Notes: generated by a model not told the origin, from the sequence alone. 64,000 bases of DNA from Lyngbya aestuarii BL J (GCF_000478195.2 NZ_AUZM01000019.1:1-64000); one strand, 5' to 3'; positions 36,057-45,667 are shown, counted from the first letter of the stretch. Translations and numbers: made by a program.

Positions 36057-37844
36057 TTAAAACTGAAACAAAGTTCGTAATACTCCGACAAAAATAGTGT
36101 CATTGCGACTATCATGCTCGGGATCAGTGATGAGATAAAATCCGGGTGTAATGCCAATATATTCATTGATTTGAAACCGATAAAAGGTCTCAATGTGAAT
36201 TGAAGTATCATCATCTTCTTCTAAATCATCAATACTGTGATCAACGACTTTGGGTGGCATTCCCACTACAACCCCGAGCATATCTCCCTCTTTTAATAAG
36301 TCAGGAAATGCTAGCGTTGTCGCCCAGTTAATGACAGTTGCATTATCGTCTCCGCCCTGTTTTTGATCAGCCCAAGTCGAACCAAACCAACCCCCAAATT
36401 CAAAATTATCAAACACTCGCCAGTTAAACTGAAAGCCTAAGTTATCGCTTGTTGTCGCACTATCTCCAAAGGGTTTATTTGCGATAAAACTCCCTGTTCC
36501 ACCCCCAACAAAAACTTCATCAGGATTAAAGTATCTACGGTTATAATCAACCGCAAAGACTAAATTTTCAGTAGGTTGATAAATCAATTGAGCGCTCGCA
36601 TTAAACGCCCCATTAAATCAACCGAATCCTTCCTCGGGATTTGCCGCATCATTGGCTAAATAACTAACATTTAATTGGAACTGATCATTAAATGTATATT
36701 TCAACGCAGCTCCCGTTCCTTGGGGGCCTCTAAACGTTGTCGGATTATAACGAGCAAAGGCAGAAATAACTCCTGTTGTTTCCTCAGAGATAGGACTCAG
36801 GGGATCTTGAACATCATCTAGATCGAGACTTTTTGCTCCAAAATAAACTTCTCCTTTTCCTCCTAAAACGGGAAATACATAAAATAAATCATCGAGTTCA
36901 AACCCATCACTCACGCCATCATCTACACTTGGAATCGTCATCAAAGTATTCGTGAGTTCGGGTGAAGTTAAATCATTAACATCAGAAGCTTGTAGCCGGG
37001 TTATTAGTAAATCTTCGCCTGTAAAACTGGTTTCAAAATCTAAACGTACCCGATACCCGAAAAAGGCTTGTGTCGGATCATCATTATCTTCAACATTCGG
37101 CCCGCCTGCTATGGTATACTGGGCGCGATCGCCAAATGTATCGGAGATCCAAAAAATGACTTCACCTGCAAGTTTTGTGGTTGTTGAAAATTGATTGGCT
37201 TCGAGTTCCGCACTTCGGGCTTCTAAAACAGTAACTCTTCCCCGTAATGCTGCCAATTCTGCGGCGAATTCTTCCATTAACCGTTGTAATTTAGCTAAGT
37301 CTTCTCGGGTGACTAAATCGGCGGTAGAGGCGTTAATCAGCTCGTTAATTCGTTCTAAACAAGCGTTTATCCCTGCGGCGAATTCGTAACGGGTTAAGGC
37401 TCGATTTCCTTTATAGGTTCCGTCTGGATATCCGGCGATACAACCATAACGCTCAACTAAAGATTGTAAGGCTTGAAAGGCCCAGTCTGTCGGTTGAACA
37501 TCAGACAGTTGGGAAACCGATGTAACTTGCTGCTTTTTGCGGGAATTTCGCCCTTCTTGAAAGTATTGATTGAGTTGAGTTTGAGACTCTCCCTCAACCG
37601 AGTCGGGTTCAACTTCTCCAAAACCATTGTGAGGGTTAACTGGAACTTGAGCAAAAGATTGATCTAAATCTGATAGTTGATAGTTTGTTGCAAAATCAAC
37701 TTTTCTTGTTCTTTCATCTGAAGCGTCAGATATTATCTCTTGCTCGGATTGTAACTCAACTGCGATCGCAGAAAACGTTCCGAGTGAACACGAAATTAAA
37801 ACGCTCTGACTCAAGGCTAGAGCATTGCACACCTGTTTTAACAT
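36057..37844 (-). pseudogene. SLH/OprB-type outer-membrane porin interrupted by an in-frame TGA
   Basis: 595 codons in one frame, broken only by TGA at 36620-36618 (codon 409). Before it: a signal peptide (residues 1-30), an SLH domain (QPTDWAFQALQSLVERYGCIAGYPDGTYKGNRALTRYEFAAGIN, about 116-160), a coiled coil (RVTVLEARSAELEAN) and the first part of the beta barrel. After it: FNGAFNASAQLIYQPTENLVFAVDYNRRYF and the end of the barrel, finishing with Phe as barrel proteins do. Homologues have Leu in GLFNG at this place, and TTA to TGA is one change. Family members are called iron-uptake porins. The 408-residue product would lack the last strands and not insert properly. Confidence 0.85.
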
Positions 37845-38199
37845 CTTTTCCTCACACCGATAAAATTGACAACTTCCGATCTTTCAAGAAAGGTGACTCA
37901 CCAATCTTGACGGCGAATTAATTTTCTATTTATTGCAATTTAACTTTGATACTTTAGATGAGAATCTAATTTTCCGCAATGGGAGGGGGGAGGATATTCG
38001 TTGACAGAGATTGATCAAAGTTAATTATTTCTAGGTTCAAATTAGATTATGATTATCTATAAAAAATCTCAAATTATATTCAAAAAAAATAAGAAAAGCC
38101 TCTGTTTTGCTTGCGGTTGTCGCTTGCATAGGCTTTTCCAAAAAGTCTTAAATTTTAAAATGATTAGAAATGCTTCAGAGTTCTATTCTGTGAATAAAA
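37845..38199. other. Intergenic region with a long hairpin
   Basis: 355 nt between two minus-strand genes. It holds the porin promoter and a perfect inverted repeat GAAAAGCCT (38093-38101) / AGGCTTTTC (38130-38138), probably the terminator of the upstream minus-strand gene at 38200. GATTATGATTATC near 38044 is faintly like a Fur box, which would suit an iron-uptake porin, but the match is weak. Confidence 0.45.
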
Positions 38200-38820
38200 T
38201 TAAAAGTATTTGTCTTGTTGAAGATTACGAGGTTGAACCTCTAGTATCCCAGTGTCACTGAAAATTACTTCAAATTCAGCAAAATTAACCGTCGCATTTT
38301 CTGAACCAGCCAGACTATCGGGTTGAATTAATTCCGGAAGCGGTGTATTTTCCAGATTATCTTGGGCAATTGTGTTAATGGGAGCATAAGCGGTGATCGC
38401 TCCAGTTTCATCAACACGAACGATATAAATAGAAGTTTGAGTAACTGGAATTGTCCAGGTTTGATCTAGAGTTTGAAAAAGCTGCCGTTCTAAACGATTT
38501 GACTGAGCAGAATCCGTAATTTTTTTAGGGATGTCTACCTCTGCTTCCGTATTTTTTTTAGGGATGTCTACCTTTGCTGAAGAAGGTGTCTTTACATTCG
38601 GTTTAGCCGGCTCTTTGGAGAGAGAAAATGTTTCGAGATCTTCTAGCTTCGGGGAAGTATAGTTTCCAGAAACTATTGATAACGTTGTCGATGCACTCAT
38701 CAGCAACACAACAGCTAGGGTAATAATTGTGGGAGAGGCTTTAGATTCGAGGGATTCTTCCTCCTCTTGTAACGCTGATTTAGGGTTGAGAGAACAATGC
38801 CCTGGTTGGTTTGTGTTCAT
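38200..38820 (-). CDS. Hypothetical membrane-anchored protein
   Basis: 206 residues. A Glu-rich cytoplasmic start is followed by one transmembrane helix (TIITLAVVLLMSASTTLSIVSG, about 32-53), a Lys/Pro linker containing a twofold VDIPKK repeat (38530-38575), and a C-terminal domain of about 100 residues with LERQLFQTLDQTWTIPVTQTSIYIVRVDETGAITAYAPIN. The latter resembles the strand pattern of TonB C-terminal-like domains. No family recognised with confidence. Confidence 0.6.
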   Translation of the reverse strand: MNTNQPGHCSLNPKSALQEEEESLESKASPTIITLAVVLLMSASTTLSIVSGNYTSPKLEDLETFSLSKEPAKPNVKTPSSAKVDIPKKNTEAEVDIPKKITDSAQSNRLERQLFQTLDQTWTIPVTQTSIYIVRVDETGAITAYAPINTIAQDNLENTPLPELIQPDSLAGSENATVNFAEFEVIFSDTGILEVQPRNLQQDKYF

Positions 38821-38969
38821 TGTGCGACTTGAGTTTACTGAACTGGAAAAGATGAATTATATTTCTAGGATAACTCCACTTTCAGGACATTTGTTGCTTG
38901 AGATTTTTGATCACTGTAAATCAGGCTAACCATACAGCTTACTATAAAAAAAAAATTATGTCAAACTAC

Positions 38970-39007
38970 TTTACAAAAGTTTATAATATGTTACATTTAG
39001 ATACAGA
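38970..39007 (+). promoter_or_regulatory. Two HLR1-like elements upstream of hli
   Basis: HLR1, the binding site of the response regulator RpaB, is a pair of (G/T)TTACA(A/T)(A/T) units 2 nt apart. Here TTTACAAA-AG-TTTATAAT (38970-38987, one mismatch in the second half) is followed by GTTACATT-TA-GATACAGA (38990-39007, two mismatches in the second half). The pair overlaps TATAAT (38982-38987), a possible -10 box. The first half-site of each pair is perfect. Confidence 0.55.
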
Positions 39008-39031
39008 TAGAAAAAATTTTAGGAGAAAAAT

Positions 39032-39244
39032 ATGACAACTCGTGGTTATAGCGTCGAAGAAGGTGGTCGTCTGAACAATTTTGCAGTTGAACCGAAAATG
39101 TATGTTGATGACACCCCCAAAACAGGCTTCACTCAGTACGCCGAGAAGCTGAATGGACGTTTAGCAATGATTGGGTTTGTCTCCTTAATTAGTTTAGAAG
39201 CAGTGACTGGACAAGGAATTGTCAGTTGGTTAACAAGCCTGTAA
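39032..39244 (+). CDS. High-light-inducible protein (Hlip / SCP)
   Basis: 70 residues with a single CAB-like transmembrane helix: [27 protein letters not shown]. Glu, Asn and Arg of the ExxNGRxAM motif bind chlorophyll. Hlips dissipate excess energy and protect photosystem II assembly and chlorophyll synthesis intermediates. GGAGA lies 7 nt before the start. High-light control by RpaB is suggested by the two HLR1-like elements just upstream. The long N-terminal tail (about 33 residues) is typical of HliA/B-like proteins. Confidence 0.95.
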   Translation: MTTRGYSVEEGGRLNNFAVEPKMYVDDTPKTGFTQYAEKLNGRLAMIGFVSLISLEAVTGQGIVSWLTSL

Positions 39245-39637
39245 ACGCTCTGTGATGACACGCAGATGAACACTCATCGTCTTAACTGGGGGGGTTATCA
39301 GTCGCTGTGATCTCGAACTCAAGAAATGAGTCTAGTCGCACGACCCCCCTTTGGAGAGAGTGAAAGAGACTCAAAGCTATTCTGAATAGATATCAGTATC
39401 AAAAAGTAGCAGTAGCTGATTAAAAAATAGAAGTTATTTTAACTTGTACTCAGAAAAAAGTAAATTTCTGAGCTATTTTTATGAAAAAAATCCTTTGAGT
39501 GGCAATTCTTGATATTAATGTTTAAAATATTCAAGAGTTTTAGTCAATAATTCTTGAAAATGCCCCTAGAGGGGATTGTCAAGTTTTACCTAAACTTGTT
39601 TCCTATAGTTAAGAACGTTCGTAATCTGGCATCAGGG
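39245..39637. other. Intergenic region downstream of hli
   Basis: 393 nt. G7 (39288-39294) can pair with C6 (39344-39349), giving a long imperfect hairpin. No GCCACTG-type B12 box is seen, so no cobalamin riboswitch for the cobalt genes. A terminator follows at 39449. The space between could be a 3' untranslated region or a small RNA. Confidence 0.4.
39449..39480 (+). terminator. Rho-independent terminator downstream of hli
   Basis: Perfect CTCAGAAA (39449-39456) / TTTCTGAG (39465-39472) stem followed by CTATTTTTAT. It lies 205 nt beyond the hli stop. Confidence 0.7.
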
Positions 39638-40513
39638 ATGAAAAAACAGTTAGTAACCTTTGGAAGTCTCATCTTTTTAGTATCAGGAGTCCTTTGGGGT
39701 TGTTCTCAAACACAGACTCCAGAAGCTGAACAAACTCAAATCGGATCTGCTCCGGAAACTTTGCCTCCTACAGGCGAAGTCGGTACAATGCAATTTCGGG
39801 CCAATGGAGAAGATTTTGTTCGCCAGGGTTTTGTCACCAAAGACGGTTGGCAAGTCAATTTCGATCATATTTATGTCAACTTTTCAGACGCCAAAGCTTA
39901 CGAAACCTTTACCCCCTACGATGCAGAAGCAGGCGGCGACCCCCAAGCCAAACAAACCATTAGTTTAGTGGTTGACAAAACCGTTGACTTAGCCGCAGGG
40001 CCAGAGGATGCGGAAACGATTTTTGTTAACGAAGTTCCGGCACCTCCGGGGCGATACAACGCTCTATCTTGGGAGATGGATCAAGCCGAAACCGGGCCTG
40101 CTGAAGGGTACACTATGGTTCTGCAAGGTACGGCCACCAAAGATGGTCAAACGGTACCTTTTACGCTGAAATTTGACCAAGAATTAGCTTTTGTTTGTGG
40201 AGATTTTGTCGGAGATGAGCGTAAAGGCATTCTGCAACCGGGAGAAACGGCACAATTAGAAGCGACTTTCCACTTTGATCATTTATTTGGAGATGGAGAA
40301 GCTCCCCCAGAAGATGAGATTAACACAGGTGCGTTAGGATTTGAACCCTTAGCAGAAGCGGCTCAAGGGGGTTCATTAGATGCCGATTTAGCCACCTTAG
40401 AACAACAACTTTCTTCAGAAGAATATCAGACTTTAATTGCAGTATTGCCGAGTTTGGGTCATGTCGGTGAAGGTCACTGTAAAGAAACCCAACTGACTGC
40501 TCAAAAGAATTGA
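39638..40513 (+). CDS. Putative metal-binding lipoprotein upstream of the Co/Ni transporter
   Basis: 291 residues from ATG 39638 (the frame is open further up but the extension is not membrane-like). A lipoprotein signal peptide ends in LVSGVLWGC, with Cys near residue 22 as the lipidation site. The mature part is acidic, with His residues in FDHIYVNFSDAK and ATFHFDHLFGDGE that could bind metal. It lies 105 nt before the NikL-like gene and in line with cbiMQO, so a role as an extracytoplasmic Co/Ni scavenger is inferred. Family not recognised with certainty. Confidence 0.6.
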   Translation: MKKQLVTFGSLIFLVSGVLWGCSQTQTPEAEQTQIGSAPETLPPTGEVGTMQFRANGEDFVRQGFVTKDGWQVNFDHIYVNFSDAKAYETFTPYDAEAGGDPQAKQTISLVVDKTVDLAAGPEDAETIFVNEVPAPPGRYNALSWEMDQAETGPAEGYTMVLQGTATKDGQTVPFTLKFDQELAFVCGDFVGDERKGILQPGETAQLEATFHFDHLFGDGEAPPEDEINTGALGFEPLAEAAQGGSLDADLATLEQQLSSEEYQTLIAVLPSLGHVGEGHCKETQLTAQKN

Positions 40514-40618
40514 GAAACGTGAGTAAAAGCTGAAATAAATTGAGGAATTCCGATTGAACAGCACAAAAAAACAAAGATGCAAGTCTAAGCTTATTGAGAA
40601 AACAAAACGCAGGCGAGA

Positions 40619-41188
40619 ATGAATATGAAAGGTAAATTAATTCTGGGGCTAGTGCTATTTTCGAGTTTAGGTTCAAGTTTAGGGTGGTCAGAAAAAGTCT
40701 TAGCTCATGGCGTTCAAATTGAACATAGTGCCAGTCAAGCTATTGAGATTAATGCCAAATATGATACGGGTACACCCTTAGAAAATGCTCAAGTTACCGT
40801 TTATTCACCCGATGACCCGACAACACCTTGGAAGCAGGGAACAACGGACGAACAAGGTAATTTTGTGTTCACACCTGATCCCTCAAAAACCGGATATTGG
40901 GAAGTGAAAGTTCGACGAGCCGGACATGGAGGTTTAACGAGTATTCCAGTGGGAACCGAGACAAATAATGCTCAAGTTTCTGCTTCTTTACCCCCAGACA
41001 ATCAAAATAATCAGACTTCTTTTTATTCCCAAACCAGTCAAGGGTTAAGTCCAATTCAGAAAGGGATAATGATCGGATCAGTTCTCTGGGGATGTGTAGG
41101 AACAGCTCTGTTTTTCTCTAAGTTTAACTTCAATCATTCATCGGATAAAAATACGTCCAATGTGAGACAACAAGAGTCTGAAGGCTGA
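40619..41188 (+). CDS. NikL-like accessory component of a Co/Ni ECF transporter
   Basis: 189 residues. Signal peptide (about 1-29, ending LAHG), then a carboxypeptidase-regulatory-like beta domain (IEINAKYDTGTPLENAQVTVYSPDDP...EQGNFVFTPDPSKTGYWEVKVRRAGHGG), and a C-terminal transmembrane helix (about 143-165). This layout fits the small NikL/CbiL-like membrane proteins next to CbiM-type transporters. Located 40 nt before cbiM. Confidence 0.7.
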   Translation: MNMKGKLILGLVLFSSLGSSLGWSEKVLAHGVQIEHSASQAIEINAKYDTGTPLENAQVTVYSPDDPTTPWKQGTTDEQGNFVFTPDPSKTGYWEVKVRRAGHGGLTSIPVGTETNNAQVSASLPPDNQNNQTSFYSQTSQGLSPIQKGIMIGSVLWGCVGTALFFSKFNFNHSSDKNTSNVRQQESEG

Positions 41189-41228
41189 ATTAAAATTAGA
41201 GTGCTAAACAAATTGATAGTTTAATCTC

Positions 41229-41873
41229 ATGCACATTTCAGAGGGAATTCTCCCGGCTAAGGTTTTGATAGGAGGATATGCGATCGCCGGTTTGGCGACG
41301 TGGTATTCTTTGAGGGAAATTAATAAACAAAAGAATCCAACAGAAGGAGTCCCAAAAGCGGCATTATTAACAGCTGCATTTTTTGTCTCCTCTAGTATTC
41401 ATATTCCCATTCCTCCGGCGAGTGTTCATTTTGTTCTGAATGGTTTGTTAGGTGCTGTGTTAGGCTGTTATGCGTTTCCAGCGATCTTAATTGGTTTATT
41501 ATTTCAAGCCGTTATGTTTGGACATGGAGGGCTGACAACATTAGGAATTAATGCGGTTATTATGGGTGTTCCGGCAATTATTGCGGCTCAAATTTTTCAA
41601 TTCCGTTACAGTATTGGACACCGACTTAAACCCCATGTGTCCCTCAATCTTTTCGGATTTTTTGCAGGAGCAACAGGGTTAGGAATTGCTGCTTTATTAT
41701 TTTTTGGACTCACGATTACAAATATTCCTTCAGATTTTGACGCTCAAACTGAACAAACTGCAATTTTTGGACTAATGTTGGCTCATATTCCGTTAATGGG
41801 AATTGAAGGGATTTTTACAGCGATGGTGGTTAGTTTTTTACAACGGGTTAAACCCGAACTTTTACCCAGTTAG
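41229..41873 (+). CDS. cbiM: Energy-coupling-factor Co/Ni transporter substrate-binding membrane protein CbiM
   Basis: 214 residues, about six helices. The N-terminus is MHISEGILPAK: the Met-His-Ile start is essential in CbiM/NikM because the amino group and His2 coordinate the metal, and it fixes the start codon. Also IHIPIPPASVHFVLNGLLGAVLG and MFGHGGLTTLGINAVIMG, where further metal-binding His lie. Metal choice (Co or Ni) is not decidable from sequence; the NikL-like neighbour slightly favours Ni. Confidence 0.95.
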   Translation: MHISEGILPAKVLIGGYAIAGLATWYSLREINKQKNPTEGVPKAALLTAAFFVSSSIHIPIPPASVHFVLNGLLGAVLGCYAFPAILIGLLFQAVMFGHGGLTTLGINAVIMGVPAIIAAQIFQFRYSIGHRLKPHVSLNLFGFFAGATGLGIAALLFFGLTITNIPSDFDAQTEQTAIFGLMLAHIPLMGIEGIFTAMVVSFLQRVKPELLPS

Positions 41874-41881
41874 GATAAAGC

Positions 41882-42646
41882 ATGAGATTTGCACTGGATG
41901 AGTATGCACACCTCAAATCACCGATTCATCGTTGGAATCCGCAGTATAAACTGATCGGATTATTAACTTTAATGTTTGCATTTGCTACCGTTGAGGATTT
42001 GCGTTTACTTCCAGTGATCTCTACCCTCACTATTATTTTATATCTTTTGTCACGATTGCCGCTCTCTTTTTTACTGACTCGGTTACGCTATCCGGGGATT
42101 TTTCTATTTACAGTTGTCGCCATCTTACCTTTTTTTTCAGGTGAAACGGTGATCTGGCAATGGGGAATTATTACATTACGACAAGAGGGACTTTTAGCTG
42201 TTGTCTTAATTGTTTGTCGGTTTCTGGCGATTTTTATCACGGGTTTAGTTCTGTTTGGGACAAGTTCATTTTTAAACTTGATTAAAGCAATGCGATCGCT
42301 AGGTTTATCTCCGATTTTAGCCGATATGATGTTATTATCCTATCGCTATTTATTTGAACTGGCTTATCAACTCAATACCATGCAACGATCTACCCGACTA
42401 CGAGGCTTTAAACCGACTCAATTCAGTTGGCGAAATTTACAAGTTTATGCCGCTTTAGCTGGAAGTTTGCTAGTTCGTAGCTATCAACAATCTCAGGAGA
42501 TTTATAAAGCGATGCAACTACGGGGCTATGGCACTTCGATGAAATCTCCCCAATCAAAACGTTCCATAGATGTTTACAGTGTGATCGCATTAATCATTAC
42601 ATTAGCAATCGCTATTGGACTAATTGGATTAGAGTTTTTATTATAA
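41882..42646 (+). CDS. cbiQ: ECF transporter transmembrane (T) component CbiQ
   Basis: 254 residues, about five or six helices, starting RFALDEYAHLKSPIHRWNPQYKLIGLL, the CbiQ pattern. The two coupling-helix motifs that contact the ATPase are seen as MQRSTRLRG (near 168) and MQLRGYG (near 212). 8 nt after cbiM, so one operon. Confidence 0.95.
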   Translation: MRFALDEYAHLKSPIHRWNPQYKLIGLLTLMFAFATVEDLRLLPVISTLTIILYLLSRLPLSFLLTRLRYPGIFLFTVVAILPFFSGETVIWQWGIITLRQEGLLAVVLIVCRFLAIFITGLVLFGTSSFLNLIKAMRSLGLSPILADMMLLSYRYLFELAYQLNTMQRSTRLRGFKPTQFSWRNLQVYAALAGSLLVRSYQQSQEIYKAMQLRGYGTSMKSPQSKRSIDVYSVIALIITLAIAIGLIGLEFLL

Positions 42647-42684
42647 ATTATTGGTAATCATTTCATTGAGAGGACTATCGAACT

Positions 42685-43455
42685 TTGAGCCAGACAACAC
42701 CCGAACAAATTAATTCTTCTTCAACAGATTTGGTTGATAAAAATGGAATTATTGTTGAAGATTTAGTGTTTAGTTATCCCAATCAAAATCCTATTTTAGA
42801 GGAAATTTCCTTGACACTAAAGCCGGGAGAACAAATCGCCCTTTTAGGGAAAACCGGAACCGGAAAAAGTACCTTAATGGAAAATTTAGTTGGGTTAAAA
42901 CAACCCAACTCCGGCAAAATTTGGATTCAAGGAATTTCTCTAGAACAAAAAAATTTATTTGAAGTGCGGCGTCAAATTGGGTTTGGTTTTCAAGAACCCA
43001 ATGATCAGCTTTTTATGCCCACTATTTTAGAAGATGTGATTTTTGGGCCTTGTAACTACGGAGTTTCTCCAGAAGAAGCCACTGAACAAGCCCAGGAACT
43101 CTTAGCAGACTTTGGACTTGCAGATGTAACTAACCGTCCTGTACATGAACTTTCCGGGGGACAAAAACGGTTAGCCGCGTTAGCCGCAATATTAGCTTTA
43201 AACCCTTCTATTTTGATTTTAGATGAACCAACCAACGGCCTTGATCCCTGGTGGCGTCGTCATCTCGCCGAGATTTTACCCGAGTTACCCGTACAAGTGC
43301 TGTTAATTGCTTCTCACGATCTCAATTGGGTTAGGAGAGTTACCCAACGGGCAATGGTGCTACAACAGGGTAAAATTAGGGTAGATATGCCCACAGAACA
43401 ATTGCTGCAAGATTCCTCGGTGTTGGAAAGCTGTGGCTTACCGTTAGATTATTGA
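42685..43455 (+). CDS. cbiO: ECF transporter ATPase CbiO
   Basis: 256 residues. Walker A LLGKTGTGKST (near 54-64), Q-loop FGFQEPNDQLF, ABC signature ELSGGQKR, Walker B ILILDEPTNGLDP and the switch His in ASHD are all present, so it is an active ATPase. The annotated start is TTG at 42685; the first 20 residues are an extra polar segment. Last gene of the cbiMQO set. Confidence 0.95.
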   Translation: MSQTTPEQINSSSTDLVDKNGIIVEDLVFSYPNQNPILEEISLTLKPGEQIALLGKTGTGKSTLMENLVGLKQPNSGKIWIQGISLEQKNLFEVRRQIGFGFQEPNDQLFMPTILEDVIFGPCNYGVSPEEATEQAQELLADFGLADVTNRPVHELSGGQKRLAALAAILALNPSILILDEPTNGLDPWWRRHLAEILPELPVQVLLIASHDLNWVRRVTQRAMVLQQGKIRVDMPTEQLLQDSSVLESCGLPLDY

Positions 43456-43630
43456 GCCGATCTTGATTTTTCAATAGGTCATTATACTGATGTCCCATTT
43501 GAGAAGTTTACAATTAACGAAAATAAGTAGCAATGACAGCTAAAAGACTGCTACTCTTGTCTCTACTGCTAGCAGGAGAATGATTCTGCTGGTTTATCAT
43601 GATGTTTTGATGTCATCTCAGGAGGCGAAT

Positions 43631-44056
43631 ATGCCCGATCCTAAAGTAGAAAGCACAACAACCCCAACTTCTGTCAATGTCAACACGACACCTGCTGATC
43701 CCTTGACGCAAGCTGCACTCGAAGAACAGACAACGACAACTCAGTTTGAGGAAATCAAAGCCAAAGTTCTTGAAGTTCTCGCTGAATTTCCGGCTTATGT
43801 CTCTGGTTTCTTTGAGGAATACCAAAAACCGATCATCACAATTTTGCTGATTATAGCAGCCATTGTGTCTCTCAGAGTATTGTTTGCGGTGATTGATGCG
43901 CTTAATGATATTCCTTTACTCGCACCAACATTTGAGTTGATTGGTATGGGATATTCGGCTTGGTTTATCTATCGGTATTTGTTGCGGGCTTCCAACCGTC
44001 AAGAACTGTCTCAAGAATTTCAAGCATTCTGGGAACAAATCAGCGGAAAAAAATAA
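43631..44056 (+). CDS. CAAD-domain thylakoid membrane protein
   Basis: 141 residues from ATG 43631, fixed by CAGGAGG 6 nt upstream. The cyanobacterial aminoacyl-tRNA-synthetase appended domain is at the C-terminal half: FPAYVSGFFEEYQKPIITILLIIAAIVSLRVLFAVIDALNDIPLLAPTFELIGMGYSAWFIYRYLL, two membrane helices joined by an amphipathic stretch. The same fold occurs in the thylakoid-curvature proteins of plants (CURT1). The N-terminal 45 residues are Thr-rich and disordered. Confidence 0.9.
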   Translation: MPDPKVESTTTPTSVNVNTTPADPLTQAALEEQTTTTQFEEIKAKVLEVLAEFPAYVSGFFEEYQKPIITILLIIAAIVSLRVLFAVIDALNDIPLLAPTFELIGMGYSAWFIYRYLLRASNRQELSQEFQAFWEQISGKK

Positions 44057-44107
44057 TCTCACCCGCATAATTTTTCTCAGGATTTGGACTCACAAACTCT
44101 ATTGTAA

Positions 44108-44140
44108 ATCTCCATCTCTAATTCGGGGTGGAGGTTTTTT
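44108..44140 (+). terminator. Rho-independent terminator of the CAAD gene
   Basis: CTCCA (44110-44114) pairs with TGGAG (44129-44133), extended by pairing in between, followed by GTTTTTT. It lies 55 nt after the CAAD stop. The rest of the 340-nt gap up to 44395 is AT-rich and holds no gene that I can support. Confidence 0.65.
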
Positions 44141-44395
44141 ACAGTCAGGAAATAAGGCAATTTTTTATCAAGAAAAAGTTATTACATTCGTTGGATATCT
44201 TCCGGTAATTCGTTTGATGAAAAGGCACTTGAATTATGAGGGATTCAGGAACTGCATCTGAAAATCTTTTTTGATTTCTGAATTGATTAATTAATAATTA
44301 GAATAGTTGACGAATTGGATAATCTATTGTATTCTTTTTTTAGAGGTCATTTATATAAATTTTATCTCTGATTTATTGTTATTCAATCAAACGAT

Positions 44396-45667
44396 ATGAC
44401 TCATTTTGGTATTATTTGCCCCGCATCTACAGGTCATCTCAATACAATGTTACCCTTGGGTCAGGAACTTCAACGTCGGGGTCATCGTGTTACTGTGATT
44501 AATGTTCTAGATTCTCAAGAAAAAGTTCTCTCTGCCGGGTTAGAATTCAAAACAATTGGTGAGTCTGACTTTCCTCTAGGATCAACAACAGCATCTCTTC
44601 AAAAACTGGGAGAACTCAACGGTCTAGCTGCATTTCGGTATACTATTAATTTATTTAAAGAAAAGGCTGTATTAATCTTAGAAGAAGCCGCAAAAGCAAT
44701 TCAAGAAATAGGTATAGAGTGTCTATTAGTTGATCAAGCTGAAGCACCAGGTGGAACAGTTGCAGAATTTCTCGATATTCCTTTTATTACAATTTGCAGT
44801 GCTGTTGTACTTAATCGAGATCCAAATGTTCCTCCATTTAACACCGTTTGGCCGTATAGTCCTTCTGTTGGGGCGCGTTTACGCAATCGCTTGGGATATT
44901 TTATATTAGGTCGTGTTGGGAAACCGATTCGAGAAGTCGTTTCAGAGTACCGTCGAGCCTGGAAATTACCTCCTCACACTCATCCGAACAACAATTATTC
45001 TAAACTTGCTCAAATCAGTCAACAGCCTGCTGAGTTGGAATTTCCTCGAAAAAATTTCCCCGCCTGGTTTCATTTTACAGGGCCTTATCATTATTCAAGT
45101 CGCCGAGAACCTGTTGCTTTTCCTTGGGAAAAATTAACTGATAAACCCCTCATTTATGCCTCGATGGGAACCGTGCAGAATCGCCTGGTTGAGGTTTTTC
45201 AAACCATTGCTTCTGCTTGTGAGGGATTAGAGGCTCAATTGGTTATTTCTTTGGGGGGTTCGGCATCGCCAGAGTCTCTGCCAAAGTTACCCGGAAGTCC
45301 TCTCGTTGTTGAGTATGCACCCCAGTTAGAACTGCTGCAAAAAGCCAGTTTAACCATTACTCACGCCGGGATGAATACAACTTTAGAATGCCTGAATAAT
45401 GGAGTACCAATGGTGGCAATTCCAGTCGCAAATGATCAGCCTGGAGTAGCAGCAAGAATCGCTTGGGCGGGAGCGGGGGAGGTCGTCCCGTTGAAGAAGT
45501 TAAATGCTTCAAAACTGCGAGTTGCGGTTGAGAAGGTGTTCAAAGATGATTCCTACAAACAGAATGCTTTGAGACTCCAAGAGGCCATTAAACGAGCAGG
45601 AGGCGTTCAACGAGCAGCCGATATTATTGAACGGGCGGTATCTACGGGTAAACCCGTTTTAGCTTAA
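44396..45667 (+). CDS. GT1-family glycosyltransferase, CrtX-like
   Basis: 423 residues with the GT-B fold of the UGT/macrolide transferase type. The N-terminal half starts FGIICPASTGHLNTMLPLGQELQRRGHRVTVI with the conserved acceptor-site His (in STGHLN). The C-terminal donor domain has PLIYASMGTVQNR and LTITHAGMNTTLECLNNGVPMVAIPVANDQPGVAARI, the nucleotide-sugar motif (HAGMNT instead of HGG). Zeaxanthin glucosyltransferases (CrtX) are the closest type I can name, but other lipid or polyketide acceptors are possible. 17 nt before a sulfotransferase gene, probably co-transcribed. Confidence 0.88.
   Translation: MTHFGIICPASTGHLNTMLPLGQELQRRGHRVTVINVLDSQEKVLSAGLEFKTIGESDFPLGSTTASLQKLGELNGLAAFRYTINLFKEKAVLILEEAAKAIQEIGIECLLVDQAEAPGGTVAEFLDIPFITICSAVVLNRDPNVPPFNTVWPYSPSVGARLRNRLGYFILGRVGKPIREVVSEYRRAWKLPPHTHPNNNYSKLAQISQQPAELEFPRKNFPAWFHFTGPYHYSSRREPVAFPWEKLTDKPLIYASMGTVQNRLVEVFQTIASACEGLEAQLVISLGGSASPESLPKLPGSPLVVEYAPQLELLQKASLTITHAGMNTTLECLNNGVPMVAIPVANDQPGVAARIAWAGAGEVVPLKKLNASKLRVAVEKVFKDDSYKQNALRLQEAIKRAGGVQRAADIIERAVSTGKPVLA

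Noticed and set aside
39245-39637. Cobalamin riboswitch upstream of the cobalt transporter genes
   Set aside because: No GCCACTG-like B12 box or matching fold could be seen. The segment contains only a long imperfect hairpin and a terminator.
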